64,000 bases of DNA from Alphaproteobacteria bacterium (GTDB lineage Bacteria > Myxococcota_A > UBA796 > GCA-2862545), in contig JACKEP010000007.1 of NCBI GenBank assembly GCA_020632915.1, forward strand, positions 186,001 through 250,000, given 5' to 3'. Below the pieces are notes generated by a model that worked only from the letters and a program-made list of their open reading frames with translations, was not told the DNA's origin and ran no database searches. Below are positions 16,710 to 26,075 of this stretch, piece by piece (the first letter of the stretch is position 1; the number at the start of each line of letters is the position of its first letter). The translations under genes were made by a program, and so were the position numbers.

Positions 16710-17863
16710 GCCCCTCCCTGGCCCGTGCCCCGCGCCCCGTCAACGACGGACTGCGCCACCCACGCCGCGAGCGCCCGCGCGATCGCCACCCCCGCCGTGC
16801 CGTCCCCGTAGGGGTTGACCACCTCGTCGGGCAGCAGCCCGCGCTCGAGGTCGTCGAGGACCGCCTGCCGCACGCCGTCGCGCGTGACGCCAGCCACACG
16901 GGCGAGCCCCGCGGCCACGCCCTCGGGGCGCTCCGTGGTGTCGCGGAGCACCACCACCCGGCGTCCGAGCGATGGCGCCTCCTCCTGCACGCCGCCCGAG
17001 TCGGTGGCCACGAGCGTCGACGCGAGCACCAACCGCACGAACGCCTCGTGCTGAAGCGGGGGCAGCAGGACGGCGCGCGGGTGGTCCCCCAGCACCTCGC
17101 GCAGCACCGGCCCCACGCGCGGGTTCGGGTGGACGGGCACCGCCACGACCACGTCGGGGCGTGCGTCGAGCACGTCCCGTGCCGCCAGCGCCAGCGCTCG
17201 CAGCGGCGGCCCGAGGTTCTCGCGACGATGGGTCGTCCACACCACCAGACGCCGACCGTCGAGCACCCCCGGCAGCGCCTCCAGCCCGGGCACGGACGCC
17301 AGCGGCCGTCGCGCCACGCGGGCAGCCGTCGCCCGCACGGCATCCACGGCAGGGTTGCCGGTGACGACGATGCGCGCCGGATCGGCGCCCTCGGCGAGCA
17401 GCAGCGCGCGCGCGCCCTCCGTCGGGGCGAGCAGCAGGTCGGACAGCCGATCGATGGCCGCGCGGTGGGCCTCCTCGGGCCACGGTGACCACAGGTCGTG
17501 CGTGCGCAGGCCCGCCTCGACGTGGGCGACCGGCACGCGGCAGTAGTGGGCCGCGAGGGCGGCGCCGAGGGCGGTGGTGGTGTCGCCGTGGACCACCACG
17601 CCGTCGACCGGATCCGCGGCCAGCACCGCCTCCACCCCCACGGTGGCGCGCGCCAGCCCCTCGGCGAGCGTGCCCGCCGGCGGCGCGTCGATGTGGGCGT
17701 CCACCGAGACGCCGGCGGCGTCGAGCAGAGCGGACAGGTCGTGCTGTCCCGACACCACCACGCGGGTGACCACCTCCGGGTGCGCGCGCAGGCCCGCGAT
17801 CACGGGCACCATCTTGATCGCCTCGGGCCGGGTGCCCAGCACCACCGCGAGCACGGGGCTCAC
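16706..17863 (-). CDS. wecB: UDP-N-acetylglucosamine 2-epimerase (non-hydrolysing)
   Basis: 385 residues. It converts UDP-GlcNAc to UDP-ManNAc, the first step towards ManNAcA-containing surface polysaccharides. Diagnostic motifs are all present: GTRPEAIK (N-terminus), VHGDTTT, HVEAGLRT, THRREN, TDSGGVQEE and TTERPEG. The GTG at 17863 is chosen because it overlaps the wecC stop (GTGA) and precedes the conserved strand VLAVVLGTRPE. It acts in the cytoplasm and feeds the dehydrogenase encoded immediately upstream. The 3' end overlaps the CzcI-like gene by 4 bases. Confidence 0.93.
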   Translation of the reverse strand: MSPVLAVVLGTRPEAIKMVPVIAGLRAHPEVVTRVVVSGQHDLSALLDAAGVSVDAHIDAPPAGTLAEGLARATVGVEAVLAADPVDGVVVHGDTTTALGAALAAHYCRVPVAHVEAGLRTHDLWSPWPEEAHRAAIDRLSDLLLAPTEGARALLLAEGADPARIVVTGNPAVDAVRATAARVARRPLASVPGLEALPGVLDGRRLVVWTTHRRENLGPPLRALALAARDVLDARPDVVVAVPVHPNPRVGPVLREVLGDHPRAVLLPPLQHEAFVRLVLASTLVATDSGGVQEEAPSLGRRVVVLRDTTERPEGVAAGLARVAGVTRDGVRQAVLDDLERGLLPDEVVNPYGDGTAGVAIARALAAWVAQSVVDGARGTGQGGA

Positions 17864-19014
17864 GCCCGCACCCCGGGCACGTCGACGATCACGGCCCCCG
17901 CCGGCAACGCCAGCGTGGCGAACGCCGTGTGGGCGACGAGGATCACCACCACGGCGGCGCCATCGATCGCCTCGGCCACGCCGACCCGGCCGTCTCCGGC
18001 GCCGAGCCACGGATCGGCCACGCGCACGCGACCGGGCAGGCGGGCCTGCAGCTGGCGCACCACCTCGGCCGCCGTCGAGCCGCGGGCGTCGGCCACGTCG
18101 GGCTTGTAGGTGACGCCCAGGCACGCCACCGGACCGTCGACCTCGGCTGCCAGGGCCACCACCCGGTCGGCGACGGCCGCGGGTCGCGCCTCGTTGCGTG
18201 CGCGCGCCGTGCGGAACAGCACCGCCTGGGTCGGTGCACCGTCCACGAGCCAGTGGGTGTCCTTGGGCAGGCAGGGCCCGCCGGCGCCGGTGCCGGGCCG
18301 CAGCAGGTCGACGCGCGGGTGCTGGTTGGCGAGCCGCATCACGGTGGCGGCGTCGGCCCCCACCGCCTCGGCGATCGAGGCCACCTCGTCGGCCAGGGCC
18401 ACGGCCACGTCGCGCGCCGCGTTCTCCACGAGCTTGCACAGCTCCGACGACGTCGCGTCGGTGGGCTGCACGGTGTCGCCGAGCACCCCGTCGACGAACG
18501 CCACCGCCCGCGCCGTGGCCTGCGGCGTCAGGCCGCCGACCACCCGCGGCAGGTGGCGCAGCTCGCTCAGCATCGCGCCCGGCGTGCCGCGCTCGGGCAC
18601 GTGGGCGACGTCGAGGTCGTCGCGACCGAGCCAGCCCGCCACCCGCGCCGTGCCGCCGACGGGGACGGTGGACTCCACGAGCACCAGCGCGCCGGGCGGC
18701 GCCACCGCACCCACCTGCCGCGACGCGGCCTCCAGCGCCGACCACGGATCGGTGGCGGTGCCGGAGACGGCGATCACGTAGACGTCGGCGGGCGCGGGGG
18801 CGTCGGCGATCGCCAGCGCACCCGAGGCGACGAGCGCGCGCACGATCCCGGTGAGCTCCGGCTCGACCAGGTCGTCGTGCACGATGGCGGCCCGGCGCGC
18901 CGGGTCGCGCTCGGCACCGCACACCGCGTGCCCCGCCTGCGCCAGCAGCGCCGCCGTGGGGAGCCCCACCGTGCCGAGCCCCACCACGCACGCGGACGAC
19001 GTCCGCTCAGTCAT
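17860..19014 (-). CDS. wecC: UDP-N-acetyl-D-mannosamine dehydrogenase
   Basis: 384 residues. It oxidises UDP-ManNAc to UDP-ManNAcA with two NAD. The NAD site ACVVGLGTVGLPTAA is at the N-terminus. The catalytic Cys lies in GTGAGGPCLPKD (about residue 247), the central helix carries the conserved Lys in SSELCKLVENAARD, and the C-terminal domain has LGVTYKPDVADARGS. Compared with typical WecC (about 420 residues) it is slightly short but has all domains. It pairs with wecB through a GTGA overlap, and the pathway is complete between them. The related UDP-glucose dehydrogenases are less likely given the wecB neighbour. Confidence 0.9.
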   Translation of the reverse strand: MTERTSSACVVGLGTVGLPTAALLAQAGHAVCGAERDPARRAAIVHDDLVEPELTGIVRALVASGALAIADAPAPADVYVIAVSGTATDPWSALEAASRQVGAVAPPGALVLVESTVPVGGTARVAGWLGRDDLDVAHVPERGTPGAMLSELRHLPRVVGGLTPQATARAVAFVDGVLGDTVQPTDATSSELCKLVENAARDVAVALADEVASIAEAVGADAATVMRLANQHPRVDLLRPGTGAGGPCLPKDTHWLVDGAPTQAVLFRTARARNEARPAAVADRVVALAAEVDGPVACLGVTYKPDVADARGSTAAEVVRQLQARLPGRVRVADPWLGAGDGRVGVAEAIDGAAVVVILVAHTAFATLALPAGAVIVDVPGVRA

Positions 19015-20629
19015 GCGACCCCTCGCCCGTCCCGAACCGGACGCGCACCGTGCGGGTCCGGCGGGGCCAGCCGCGATCGTCTACCACGTCCACCGGGGGC
19101 GCCGGGAGCAGCTCGCGCGGCTGGTGGTAGCGACCCGAGCCCATGTGGATGGCCGCGGTCCGCTCCACGGGCGCCAGCGTCGCAGGCGCGTCGACCACGG
19201 TGTCGCGCAGGGTGATCCCCTCGTCGTCGAGCTGCAGCACCCGCTCGAGGTGGCCGCGGCCCGACGCGCGCCCGGTCACCAGCCGCCGCACGAGCGCGTG
19301 CTTGACCACCGTCGACGCGCGCGGCACCGCAGCCGCCACGGCGCTGCTCGCGCGGAACGCGACGAAGCTCGCCGGACCGAACACCGCGTGTCGGCGTCGC
19401 CCCACCGGCGCGCGCACGACGACGACCCCGTCGGCTCCCGGGCCCGCCACCGGTCCGGTCCGCGGCAGCTGCGTGGTGTGGCGCGCGTCGGCCCACCCCC
19501 CGTCCACGAACGCCGTGCCGTCGGCCCCGGTGGCCACCACCACGCCGCCCTTCCGCACGGCGACGACCGCGTGGTAGCGCGGGGTCGTGTGGACGAGGAG
19601 GCCCGCATCGGGGAGCCAGCGCGTGCCGGGCACGTCGCGCGGCAGGGGCGCCGGCCCGAGCGCGGTGCCGCGTGCTGCCGCGTGCGCCGCGGTCAGGTAG
19701 CTCGCCAGCATCGGCATGAGGTTGCGGTCGTCCATCGCGTCCAGCCCGGTCAGCCGACGCGCGGCCACCGCCTCGCGCACCCCGTGGGCGAGCGCGGCGG
19801 CGTGCGGGCTGTCGGACGCGAGCGCCTCGATCCCGCCGGGGAACAGGAACGACGTGTCCCGCGCGCCCGTCTCGCCGCCGAAGCCACCGTCCTTGCCGAG
19901 GAACAGCCCGAGGAAGCCCGCCGCGCGATCGAGGACGTCCGCGTGGCGACCCGTGCGTCGACAGATGCGCGCGAGGTAGCCCAGCGCGTGGCTCTGGTAG
20001 CCGGGATCGGCCCCGCCGTACTCGGGGAACCACCCCTCGGGCGAGCCCGCCGCCACGATGCCGTCCACGAGGGCCGCCCCCGCCCGCCGCAGCGCCGCGT
20101 CGCCCGCGAGCTCCCCGGTGGTGACGAGCGCGTCGGCGGCCGCAGCGCGGTGGTTGGCGAGGAAGCCGTGGGTCTCGTCGTGGTCGGCGAGCCAGCGCCC
20201 GGCGCGCACGGCGAGGTCCAGCGCGCGTGTGCGGGCGGCGGTGTCGAGGCGGTCGCCGGCCACCTCCACCGTGCGCGCGACGGCTGCGCCCAGGAAGGCC
20301 GTGGCACCCCAGCTGCGCTCGTAGGGGTAGGCCTCGTCGAAGCACCCGGACCGGTGCTGCAGCGTCGCGAGGAAGTCGAGGCCGGCGGCCACCCAGGTCC
20401 ACACGCGCGCCTGCCCGGCCAGGGGGCTGGACGGCACGTCGAGGTCGGCGAGCAGGGCGAGACACAGCACGCCCTCCTGCAGCCGCGGTGCCGGCATGTC
20501 GGTGAACTTCCACGACCACCACAGCCGGTCGAAGCAGCCGTAGGTCGGCGACGTGGGGTCGCGGTCGAGCAGCGAGACCAGCCGCGGCACCGCCGGGCGG
20601 ATCGCGTCGGCGTAGGCGTCAGCAGGCAT
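19007..20629 (-). CDS. alpha/alpha-toroid protein, heparinase II/III- or polysaccharide-lyase-like
   Basis: 540 residues without a signal peptide. The N-terminal half (about 1-330) is a run of helices with Trp, Gly and Asp/His-rich turns typical of alpha/alpha toroids that act on polysaccharides (e.g. FDEAYPYERSWGATAFLG, GWFPEYGGADPGYQSHALGYL). The C-terminal half is beta-rich (RYHAVVAVRKGGVVVATG), as in heparinase II/III proteins. I cannot name a family with certainty or point to a proven catalytic residue; the Tyr/His-rich segment at GGADPGYQSH is the best candidate site. It overlaps wecC by 8 bases and the deacetylase by 11, so it belongs to the polysaccharide operon. Confidence 0.6.
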   Translation of the reverse strand: MPADAYADAIRPAVPRLVSLLDRDPTSPTYGCFDRLWWSWKFTDMPAPRLQEGVLCLALLADLDVPSSPLAGQARVWTWVAAGLDFLATLQHRSGCFDEAYPYERSWGATAFLGAAVARTVEVAGDRLDTAARTRALDLAVRAGRWLADHDETHGFLANHRAAAADALVTTGELAGDAALRRAGAALVDGIVAAGSPEGWFPEYGGADPGYQSHALGYLARICRRTGRHADVLDRAAGFLGLFLGKDGGFGGETGARDTSFLFPGGIEALASDSPHAAALAHGVREAVAARRLTGLDAMDDRNLMPMLASYLTAAHAAARGTALGPAPLPRDVPGTRWLPDAGLLVHTTPRYHAVVAVRKGGVVVATGADGTAFVDGGWADARHTTQLPRTGPVAGPGADGVVVVRAPVGRRRHAVFGPASFVAFRASSAVAAAVPRASTVVKHALVRRLVTGRASGRGHLERVLQLDDEGITLRDTVVDAPATLAPVERTAAIHMGSGRYHQPRELLPAPPVDVVDDRGWPRRTRTVRVRFGTGEGSHD

Positions 20630-21443
20630 CGGCGAGCTCGCGCACGGTCTGCAGGGCGAGGGCGTCGCGGGCCGCGCGCAGCCACGCCACGATCATCGCG
20701 ACGCGGGCGTCCACCGGGGGCATCGACCACGGTCGCGGCACGTCGACGACGTCGTGGGCGTGCAGCAGCCACACCGGCGCCGGCCCCGCGAGCCAGCCCC
20801 GCCGCACCGCCGCGCGCACGGGTCCGGGCACCAGCGCCGTCGGCGTGGACCACGCTGGCAGCCGGCCCCAGGTCACCCCGACCGGCACCTCCACCAGCGC
20901 ACCGCCGCCCGCACGCCACGGCGCATCGGGATCGACGTGGTAGGGCGCCAGCGGCGCGCGCTGCCACGCGGCGGGCCCGAACGGTCGCACCGGCCGACGG
21001 AACCACCGCGCGGCCGCCCGCCCGAGCGGCGCGAGCCACGTCGGGCACGCCGAGGAGTCGTAGCGGTAGCCGCGCTCGGCGAGCAGCTGGAGCGTGACGA
21101 CGCCCGCGTCCCAGGCCGGCGCGCGAAACCCCACGACCGGCGCACCGGTGGCGTCCGCGAGCGTGGCCGCCGCGGTGTCGAGCTCCTCGGCCTGCCGCGC
21201 CGCGTCGAGGGCGCCGAAGCCACCGGGGTGGGTGTGGCTGTGGCTCGCCACCTCGTGCCCCCGCGCCACGGCGTCCCGCAGCACGCGCCCGGCGCGCGGG
21301 CCGTCCACGAGCGAGCCGGTGACGAAGAACGTGGCGCGCACGTCGACCGCGCCGAGCAGATCGAGGATCCGGGGCACCGCCGTGTCCCACGGATCGAGGC
21401 CCGGCACCGGATCGACGTCGACCGTGATGGCCCCCCGCTTCAC
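20619..21443 (-). CDS. polysaccharide deacetylase (NodB-type)
   Basis: 274 residues with the NodB homology fold: first Asp motif TVDVDPV, the metal His pair in SHSHTHPG, GFRAPAW, and the late strand WLLHAHDVVD. These enzymes remove N-acetyl groups from GlcNAc-type sugars using a divalent metal. The GTG at 21443 overlaps the glycosyltransferase stop (GTGA), so translation is coupled. No signal peptide is apparent, so it could act on a lipid-linked intermediate in the cytoplasm. In this cluster it probably trims an acetylated sugar in the polymer that uses ManNAcA. Confidence 0.88.
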   Translation of the reverse strand: MKRGAITVDVDPVPGLDPWDTAVPRILDLLGAVDVRATFFVTGSLVDGPRAGRVLRDAVARGHEVASHSHTHPGGFGALDAARQAEELDTAAATLADATGAPVVGFRAPAWDAGVVTLQLLAERGYRYDSSACPTWLAPLGRAAARWFRRPVRPFGPAAWQRAPLAPYHVDPDAPWRAGGGALVEVPVGVTWGRLPAWSTPTALVPGPVRAAVRRGWLAGPAPVWLLHAHDVVDVPRPWSMPPVDARVAMIVAWLRAARDALALQTVRELADAC

Positions 21444-22183
21444 GGGCGGTCCCAGGCCAGCCGGGAGAACGCGAGCAGGTGTCGCGCGACCATCCGTGCG
21501 TCCGGCATCCGGCCCCGGCGACCCGGCGGCCACGTCAGCCGACAGGGGATCTCCTCGATGCGCAGTCCCGCGTCCACCGCCCGGGCGAGGATCTCGACGT
21601 GGAGGTCCTTGCCGTCGGCCGTCAGCGTCAGGGACCGCACCGCCTCCCGCCGGTAGCCGCGCGTCATCCCCGTCGACATCGTCACCGGCAGCACGGTGCC
21701 CAGGAGCAGGTTCATGCCCTGGCTTCCCAGGCGACGGTGGAGCGGCACGTTGAACAGCCCGCCCCCCGCCCGGTACGGCGACGCGACGACCACGTCGGCG
21801 CCGCTGCGCACCAAGGCAGCGTGCAGCCGCGCCGGCACGTCCGCACCCCAGGTGAGGTCGGCCTCGGTGGTGACGACGAACCGACCGCGCGCGGCCGCGA
21901 GGCCCTGGCGCAGCGCGAAGCCCCGCCCCCGGTTGGGCGTGTGGCCCACCACGCGGGCCCATGGCACCGACGCCAGCCGCGCCCGCGCGAGATCGCCGCT
22001 CCCATCGGTGCTGCCGTCGTCCACGAGCACCAGCTCCCGGTCGAGGGAGAGCGCCTGGAGGGCCGGCACCAACCGATCGAGCGCCGCCACGATGCCGTCC
22101 GCCTCGTTGAACATCGGGCAGACGACGGTCAGCTCTGGTTCCGACGCGGGCGTCGGCGACGGCCCATCGGCCAGCGCGTCCAC
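21440..22183 (-). CDS. glycosyltransferase family 2
   Basis: 247 residues, a GT-A fold: LTVVCPMFNEADGIVAAL, the nucleotide Asp in LVLVDDGSTDGS, NRGRGFALRQGL and the metal-binding acidic motif TEADLTW. The DPM1/DPG-like pattern (polyprenol-phosphate sugar synthase type) fits the absence of transmembrane helices and the C-terminal IEEIPCRL. It is the first gene of the minus-strand polysaccharide chain. Upstream, a 163-base gap separates it from the divergent RCC1-like lipoprotein gene and should hold both promoters. Confidence 0.9.
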   Translation of the reverse strand: MDALADGPSPTPASEPELTVVCPMFNEADGIVAALDRLVPALQALSLDRELVLVDDGSTDGSGDLARARLASVPWARVVGHTPNRGRGFALRQGLAAARGRFVVTTEADLTWGADVPARLHAALVRSGADVVVASPYRAGGGLFNVPLHRRLGSQGMNLLLGTVLPVTMSTGMTRGYRREAVRSLTLTADGKDLHVEILARAVDAGLRIEEIPCRLTWPPGRRGRMPDARMVARHLLAFSRLAWDRP

Positions 22184-22346
22184 GGGTTCGACCTTCGGTC
22201 TCGACGCCCCAGCCTAGAAAGGCCGCTGCCGGATGTCCATGAACAACTCGGGCAGCGGGTGACGGAGCGGGGCGGCGCGATGCTCAGTTTCGTGGACTGT
22301 GGAGCCTGACCGCACGGTATCGTGCGCGCTTCCCGGAGAGGTCTCG

Positions 22347-24938
22347 ATGCGTCCCGTCCCGTTCCTCGTCGCGTGGCTCCTCGCCGCCTGCACGCCCGAC
22401 GTCGCCGACAAGGTCGACGACACAGACACGGAGGCCGTCGAGAGCGACACGGATCCGGCGGAGACGGACGTGGACGACACGGATCGGGTCGACACCGATC
22501 GCCGGGAGACGGACACCGACGTTCCCGACACCGACACTGACGTCCCCGACACCGACACTGACGTCCCCGACACCGACCTGCCCGACACCGACACCGACAC
22601 CGACACCGACCTGCCCGACACCGACACCGACCTCCCGGACACCGACACCGACACCGATCTGGCCGACACGGACACCGACACCGACGTCACCGACACCGAC
22701 CTCCCGGACACCGACACCGATCTGGCAGACACGGACACCGATACGGACACCGACACCGACCTGCCCGACACCGACCTCCCAGACACCGACACCGACCTCC
22801 CGGACACCGACACCGACACCGACCCGCCGAACCGTCCGCCGGAGATCACCGGTCTCACCCTGACGCCCCGCCCCACCGTCACCACCGGCGTCACCGCCAC
22901 CGCCACCACGGCCGACCCGGACGGCGATCCGGTCACCGTCGCCTACGCGTGGACCGTCGACGGCACGCTGGCACAGACCGGCCCCGACGCGGTCCTCCCG
23001 CCCGGCGCCGCCACCCGCGGCCAGATCGTCGCCGTGGTCGCCACCCCCTCGGACGGACAGCACACCGGCACCCCCGCCAGCGCCTCCACGATCGTCGTCA
23101 ACAGCCCGCCCGACGCACCCGACGTGCTGCTGCTGCCCCGCGCCGCCCGTCCGGGCCTCGACGACCTCGTGTGCACCCTGCGCACCGGCCTCGCCGACGC
23201 CGACGGCGACGTCGTGACCTCCACCGTCTCCTGGACGCTCGACGGCCTGCCGTGGACGGCCACCGCCACCACCACCCTGCCCGGCGACACCGTCGCCGCC
23301 GCCGACGTCGTGCCCGGCACGTGGATCTGCACCGTCACCGCCGCCGACGCCATCGACGTGAGCCGTGGCTCCGACACCCAGGTCGTCGGCAGCCAGGAGA
23401 TCGTCGACGTGGTGGTCACCACCGGCCTGACCTGCGTGCTCCGCGCAGACGGCACGCCGAACTGCTTCGGCAGCGGCCTCAACGACCTCCAGGACGTGCC
23501 CGAGGTCCCGCTGCACAGCCTCGACGCCGGCTCGACCCTCGCGTGCGGCCTCGACGATGACGACGAGGCCGTGTGCTGGGGGCGCTTCGCAACCACCTAC
23601 CCACCGCCGGCCGGTCCGTTCACGGAGCTGGTGGTCGGCAGCCTGTTCGCCTGCGCGCTGCGCACGTCGGGCGAGATCGCCTGCTGGGGCGCCAACAACC
23701 ACCACCAGCTCGACGCCCCGCTCGGCACCTACATCCACCTGGCCGCCTACAACGAGGCGGGGTGCGCGGAGAGCGCCAACGGCGCCGTCACCTGCTGGGG
23801 CCAGAACGCGCCGCCCGGCATGGCCGCGGGCCCGGTCATGGACCACCTCGTGATCGGCAACATCTGGGTCTGCGGCCACCCGACGGGCACGAGCTCGATC
23901 CGCTGCGGCGGGTTCACCAGCTCGCTGTCGGGGGTCTGGTCGAACTACCGACGCCTCCTCGGCCGCGCGAACGAGCTGTGCATCCACCAGGCGAACGGCA
24001 CCCTGGCCTGCCTGCCGTCAGCGTCCACCCCCGGCGGCATCGCCACGATGCCGGCCACCGAGCTGGCGTCGAAGAGCGGATCCGTGGCCGCGGGCCTCGA
24101 CGCCGCCGGCGCGCTCGTGGCCAGCGGCCTCTTCTCCTACGGGGCCACCCAGGCCCCGACCGAGCGGGCGACGGTCCCCGTGGCGCTGCCCCTCAACCCG
24201 TGCTGGCTCGACGACGACGGCTTCGGCACCTGCGTGGGCTTCGGTCTGTACGGGGAGGAGACGTTTCCCCCGGTCCCGCTGTGGACGGTCGACACCGGCA
24301 CCTACTGGGGGTGCGGTCTGGACGCGGTGGGCGCCATCCGGTGCTGGGGCCACGGCCTTCCGGGCGCCCACACGCCGCCCGGGGGCGTCTACACGGCCCT
24401 GTCGGTGGGCGACGACGCCGCCTGCGCCGTCGCGGACGACCGGTCCGTGCACTGCTGGGGCAACGACGTCGCCGGCGAGACGACCCCGCCCGCCAACCTC
24501 GTCGCCGACACCGTCGCCGTGGGCTTCGACCACGCCTGCGCCCTCGACGACGCCACGCAGGCGCTGACCTGCTGGGGCAACAGCACCGCCGGCGCGACGG
24601 CCGCACCGTCGGGCCCGTTCGTCGACGTACGCGCCGGCAAGAACATGACCTGCGGCGTCCGACCCGACGGCGCCGGCGTGTGCTGGGGCACCTTCTTCGG
24701 CGGGGGATCCGCGGTCGCGCCGGCTGGCACCTTCGACGTCCTGATCCCTGGCCGGCTGTCGATCTGCGGCCTCGAGCGGAGCGGCGCGATCACCTGCATC
24801 AGCAACCTCGACCGCGCGAGCACCCACGCCCCCCCGGGCACCTTCACCGGCCTCGACCTCGAGGACGACAACGTCTGCGCCGTCGACACCGCGCAGCGCC
24901 TGTGGTGCTGGGGGACCACCGGTCGTCGCCCGCTCTGA
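22347..24938 (+). CDS. large surface lipoprotein: Asp-Thr linker, PKD-like domains, RCC1-like repeats
   Basis: 863 residues. The signal peptide has lipobox LLAAC (Cys15). Residues about 25-160 are almost only D, T, L, P and V in DTD-type repeats, a highly charged extended linker. Next come PKD/Ig-like segments (GLTLTPRPTVTTGV, TADPDGDPVTVAYAWTVDG) and then seven to nine Trp-Gly repeats of the kind xxCWGxN (VCWGRF, IACWGANN, VTCWGQN, IRCWGHG, VHCWGND, LTCWGNS, LWCWGTT), an RCC1-like beta-propeller with two Cys per blade. A role in cell-surface recognition is likely, but no ligand can be given. The start is supported by GGAGAGG upstream. It is convergent with the hydrolase that follows, with no gap. 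Confidence 0.85.
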   Translation: MRPVPFLVAWLLAACTPDVADKVDDTDTEAVESDTDPAETDVDDTDRVDTDRRETDTDVPDTDTDVPDTDTDVPDTDLPDTDTDTDTDLPDTDTDLPDTDTDTDLADTDTDTDVTDTDLPDTDTDLADTDTDTDTDTDLPDTDLPDTDTDLPDTDTDTDPPNRPPEITGLTLTPRPTVTTGVTATATTADPDGDPVTVAYAWTVDGTLAQTGPDAVLPPGAATRGQIVAVVATPSDGQHTGTPASASTIVVNSPPDAPDVLLLPRAARPGLDDLVCTLRTGLADADGDVVTSTVSWTLDGLPWTATATTTLPGDTVAAADVVPGTWICTVTAADAIDVSRGSDTQVVGSQEIVDVVVTTGLTCVLRADGTPNCFGSGLNDLQDVPEVPLHSLDAGSTLACGLDDDDEAVCWGRFATTYPPPAGPFTELVVGSLFACALRTSGEIACWGANNHHQLDAPLGTYIHLAAYNEAGCAESANGAVTCWGQNAPPGMAAGPVMDHLVIGNIWVCGHPTGTSSIRCGGFTSSLSGVWSNYRRLLGRANELCIHQANGTLACLPSASTPGGIATMPATELASKSGSVAAGLDAAGALVASGLFSYGATQAPTERATVPVALPLNPCWLDDDGFGTCVGFGLYGEETFPPVPLWTVDTGTYWGCGLDAVGAIRCWGHGLPGAHTPPGGVYTALSVGDDAACAVADDRSVHCWGNDVAGETTPPANLVADTVAVGFDHACALDDATQALTCWGNSTAGATAAPSGPFVDVRAGKNMTCGVRPDGAGVCWGTFFGGGSAVAPAGTFDVLIPGRLSICGLERSGAITCISNLDRASTHAPPGTFTGLDLEDDNVCAVDTAQRLWCWGTTGRRPL
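22416..22824 (+). repeat. GACACCGAC-type tandem repeat encoding the Asp-Thr linker
   Basis: A 0.4-kb stretch of imperfect copies of GACACCGAC separated by variants encoding LPD, VPD or LAD. It keeps reading frame throughout, so it is coding, but its regularity makes it prone to length change and to assembly collapse. Confidence 0.85.
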
Positions 24939-25961
24939 TCAGCCGGCGCTCCCACCGTCGAGGAACGCGATCAGCGCCTTGTGCGTCTTCGCCGGTGCCT
25001 CGACCTGCGGGAGGTGGCCGAGCCCGGGCAGCAGCACGAGCGTGGCCCCCGGGATGCGCGCGGCCGCCTCGCGGGCCAGCCGCGGGTAGTCGCCCATCGT
25101 GGCGGCGACCTCGGCGGGGACGAGGTTCTTGCCCAGCGCCGTGCGGTCGCGATCGCCGATGAGGAGCAGCGTGGGCACGGCGAGGCGATCGACGTCGTGG
25201 ATGACGGGCTGGGTGAAGATCATGTCGTAGGTCAGCGCCGAGGTCCACGCGATGCGGTCGACGTCCGGACCCACCTGCCAGCCCGCCAGCATCGTGGTGA
25301 GCGGCGCGTACGCGGGCTTCCAGTGCCCGTCGAAGTACGAGGCGGTCATGTAGGCCTGGATGCCCTCGGGCGTCTTGGCGCGCTCTGCGGCGTACCAGGC
25401 GTCGACGCCTACGTACGGCACCTTCTCCTGCCAGTCCTCGAGGCCGATCGGGTTGAGGAGGACGAGCTGCTCGACGCGATCGGGATGCAACAGCGCCAGG
25501 CGCGTGGCGAGCATGCCGCCCATCGAGTGGCCGACGACGGCGAAGCGGTCGACCTCCAGCGCGTCGAGCAGGTCGAGCGTGGCCTCGGCCAGCGCGTGGA
25601 ACGTGTACTGGAACGCGGCGGGCTTGCTGGACTTGCCGAACCCGATCTGGTCGGGGACCACCACGCGGTAGCCCGCGCCGGTCAGCGCCTCGACGGTGGG
25701 CCCCCAGTACGCCCCCGAGAAGTTCTTGCCGTGCAGGAGCACCACCGTGCGCCCGTTGGGCCGCGCCGGGTGGACGTCCATGTAGACGAGCTCGAGGTCC
25801 TGACGCTGCACCGTCAACGGCAGCACCGCCGTCGGGTACGGGTACGCGACGTCGGTCAGGCGGGCGTCGAGCGGGGCGGGGACTGCGGGCTCGGGGGCGG
25901 CGACCGCCGGGGCGGCGCCGAGCCACGCGGCGAGCACGGCGGTGCGGAGGGTGGACGACAT
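24939..25961 (-). CDS. secreted alpha/beta hydrolase
   Basis: 340 residues from the ATG at 25961, which has GGAG 6 bases upstream and begins a Sec signal peptide (LRTAVLAAWLGAAPAVAAP); an in-frame ATG at 25973 is possible. The fold is typical: VVLLHGKNFSG (oxyanion hole), nucleophile elbow GHSMGG (Ser), acid in LLLIGDRDRTAL (Asp) and His in LPGLGHLPQ. The enzyme should act in the periplasm as an esterase or hydrolase of unknown substrate. It is divergent from the alcohol dehydrogenase at 26118, and the TetR-type operator between them could affect both. Confidence 0.9.
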   Translation of the reverse strand: MSSTLRTAVLAAWLGAAPAVAAPEPAVPAPLDARLTDVAYPYPTAVLPLTVQRQDLELVYMDVHPARPNGRTVVLLHGKNFSGAYWGPTVEALTGAGYRVVVPDQIGFGKSSKPAAFQYTFHALAEATLDLLDALEVDRFAVVGHSMGGMLATRLALLHPDRVEQLVLLNPIGLEDWQEKVPYVGVDAWYAAERAKTPEGIQAYMTASYFDGHWKPAYAPLTTMLAGWQVGPDVDRIAWTSALTYDMIFTQPVIHDVDRLAVPTLLLIGDRDRTALGKNLVPAEVAATMGDYPRLAREAAARIPGATLVLLPGLGHLPQVEAPAKTHKALIAFLDGGSAG

Positions 25962-26075
25962 CAGGCTCTCCATCGAGCGCTCCGGGTAGCGCGCCACCCC
26001 GGTCCCGCTTCATCCCGAACCGTCAACAACGCCCACGGGCACGCGATCCTTGCGGTCTCTCCGGAGGCGGTTACG

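Noticed and set aside
22416..22824. Regular repeats that look like a CRISPR array
   Set aside because: Repeats stay in frame with an Asp-Thr linker, have no unique spacers of constant length, and no cas genes are near.
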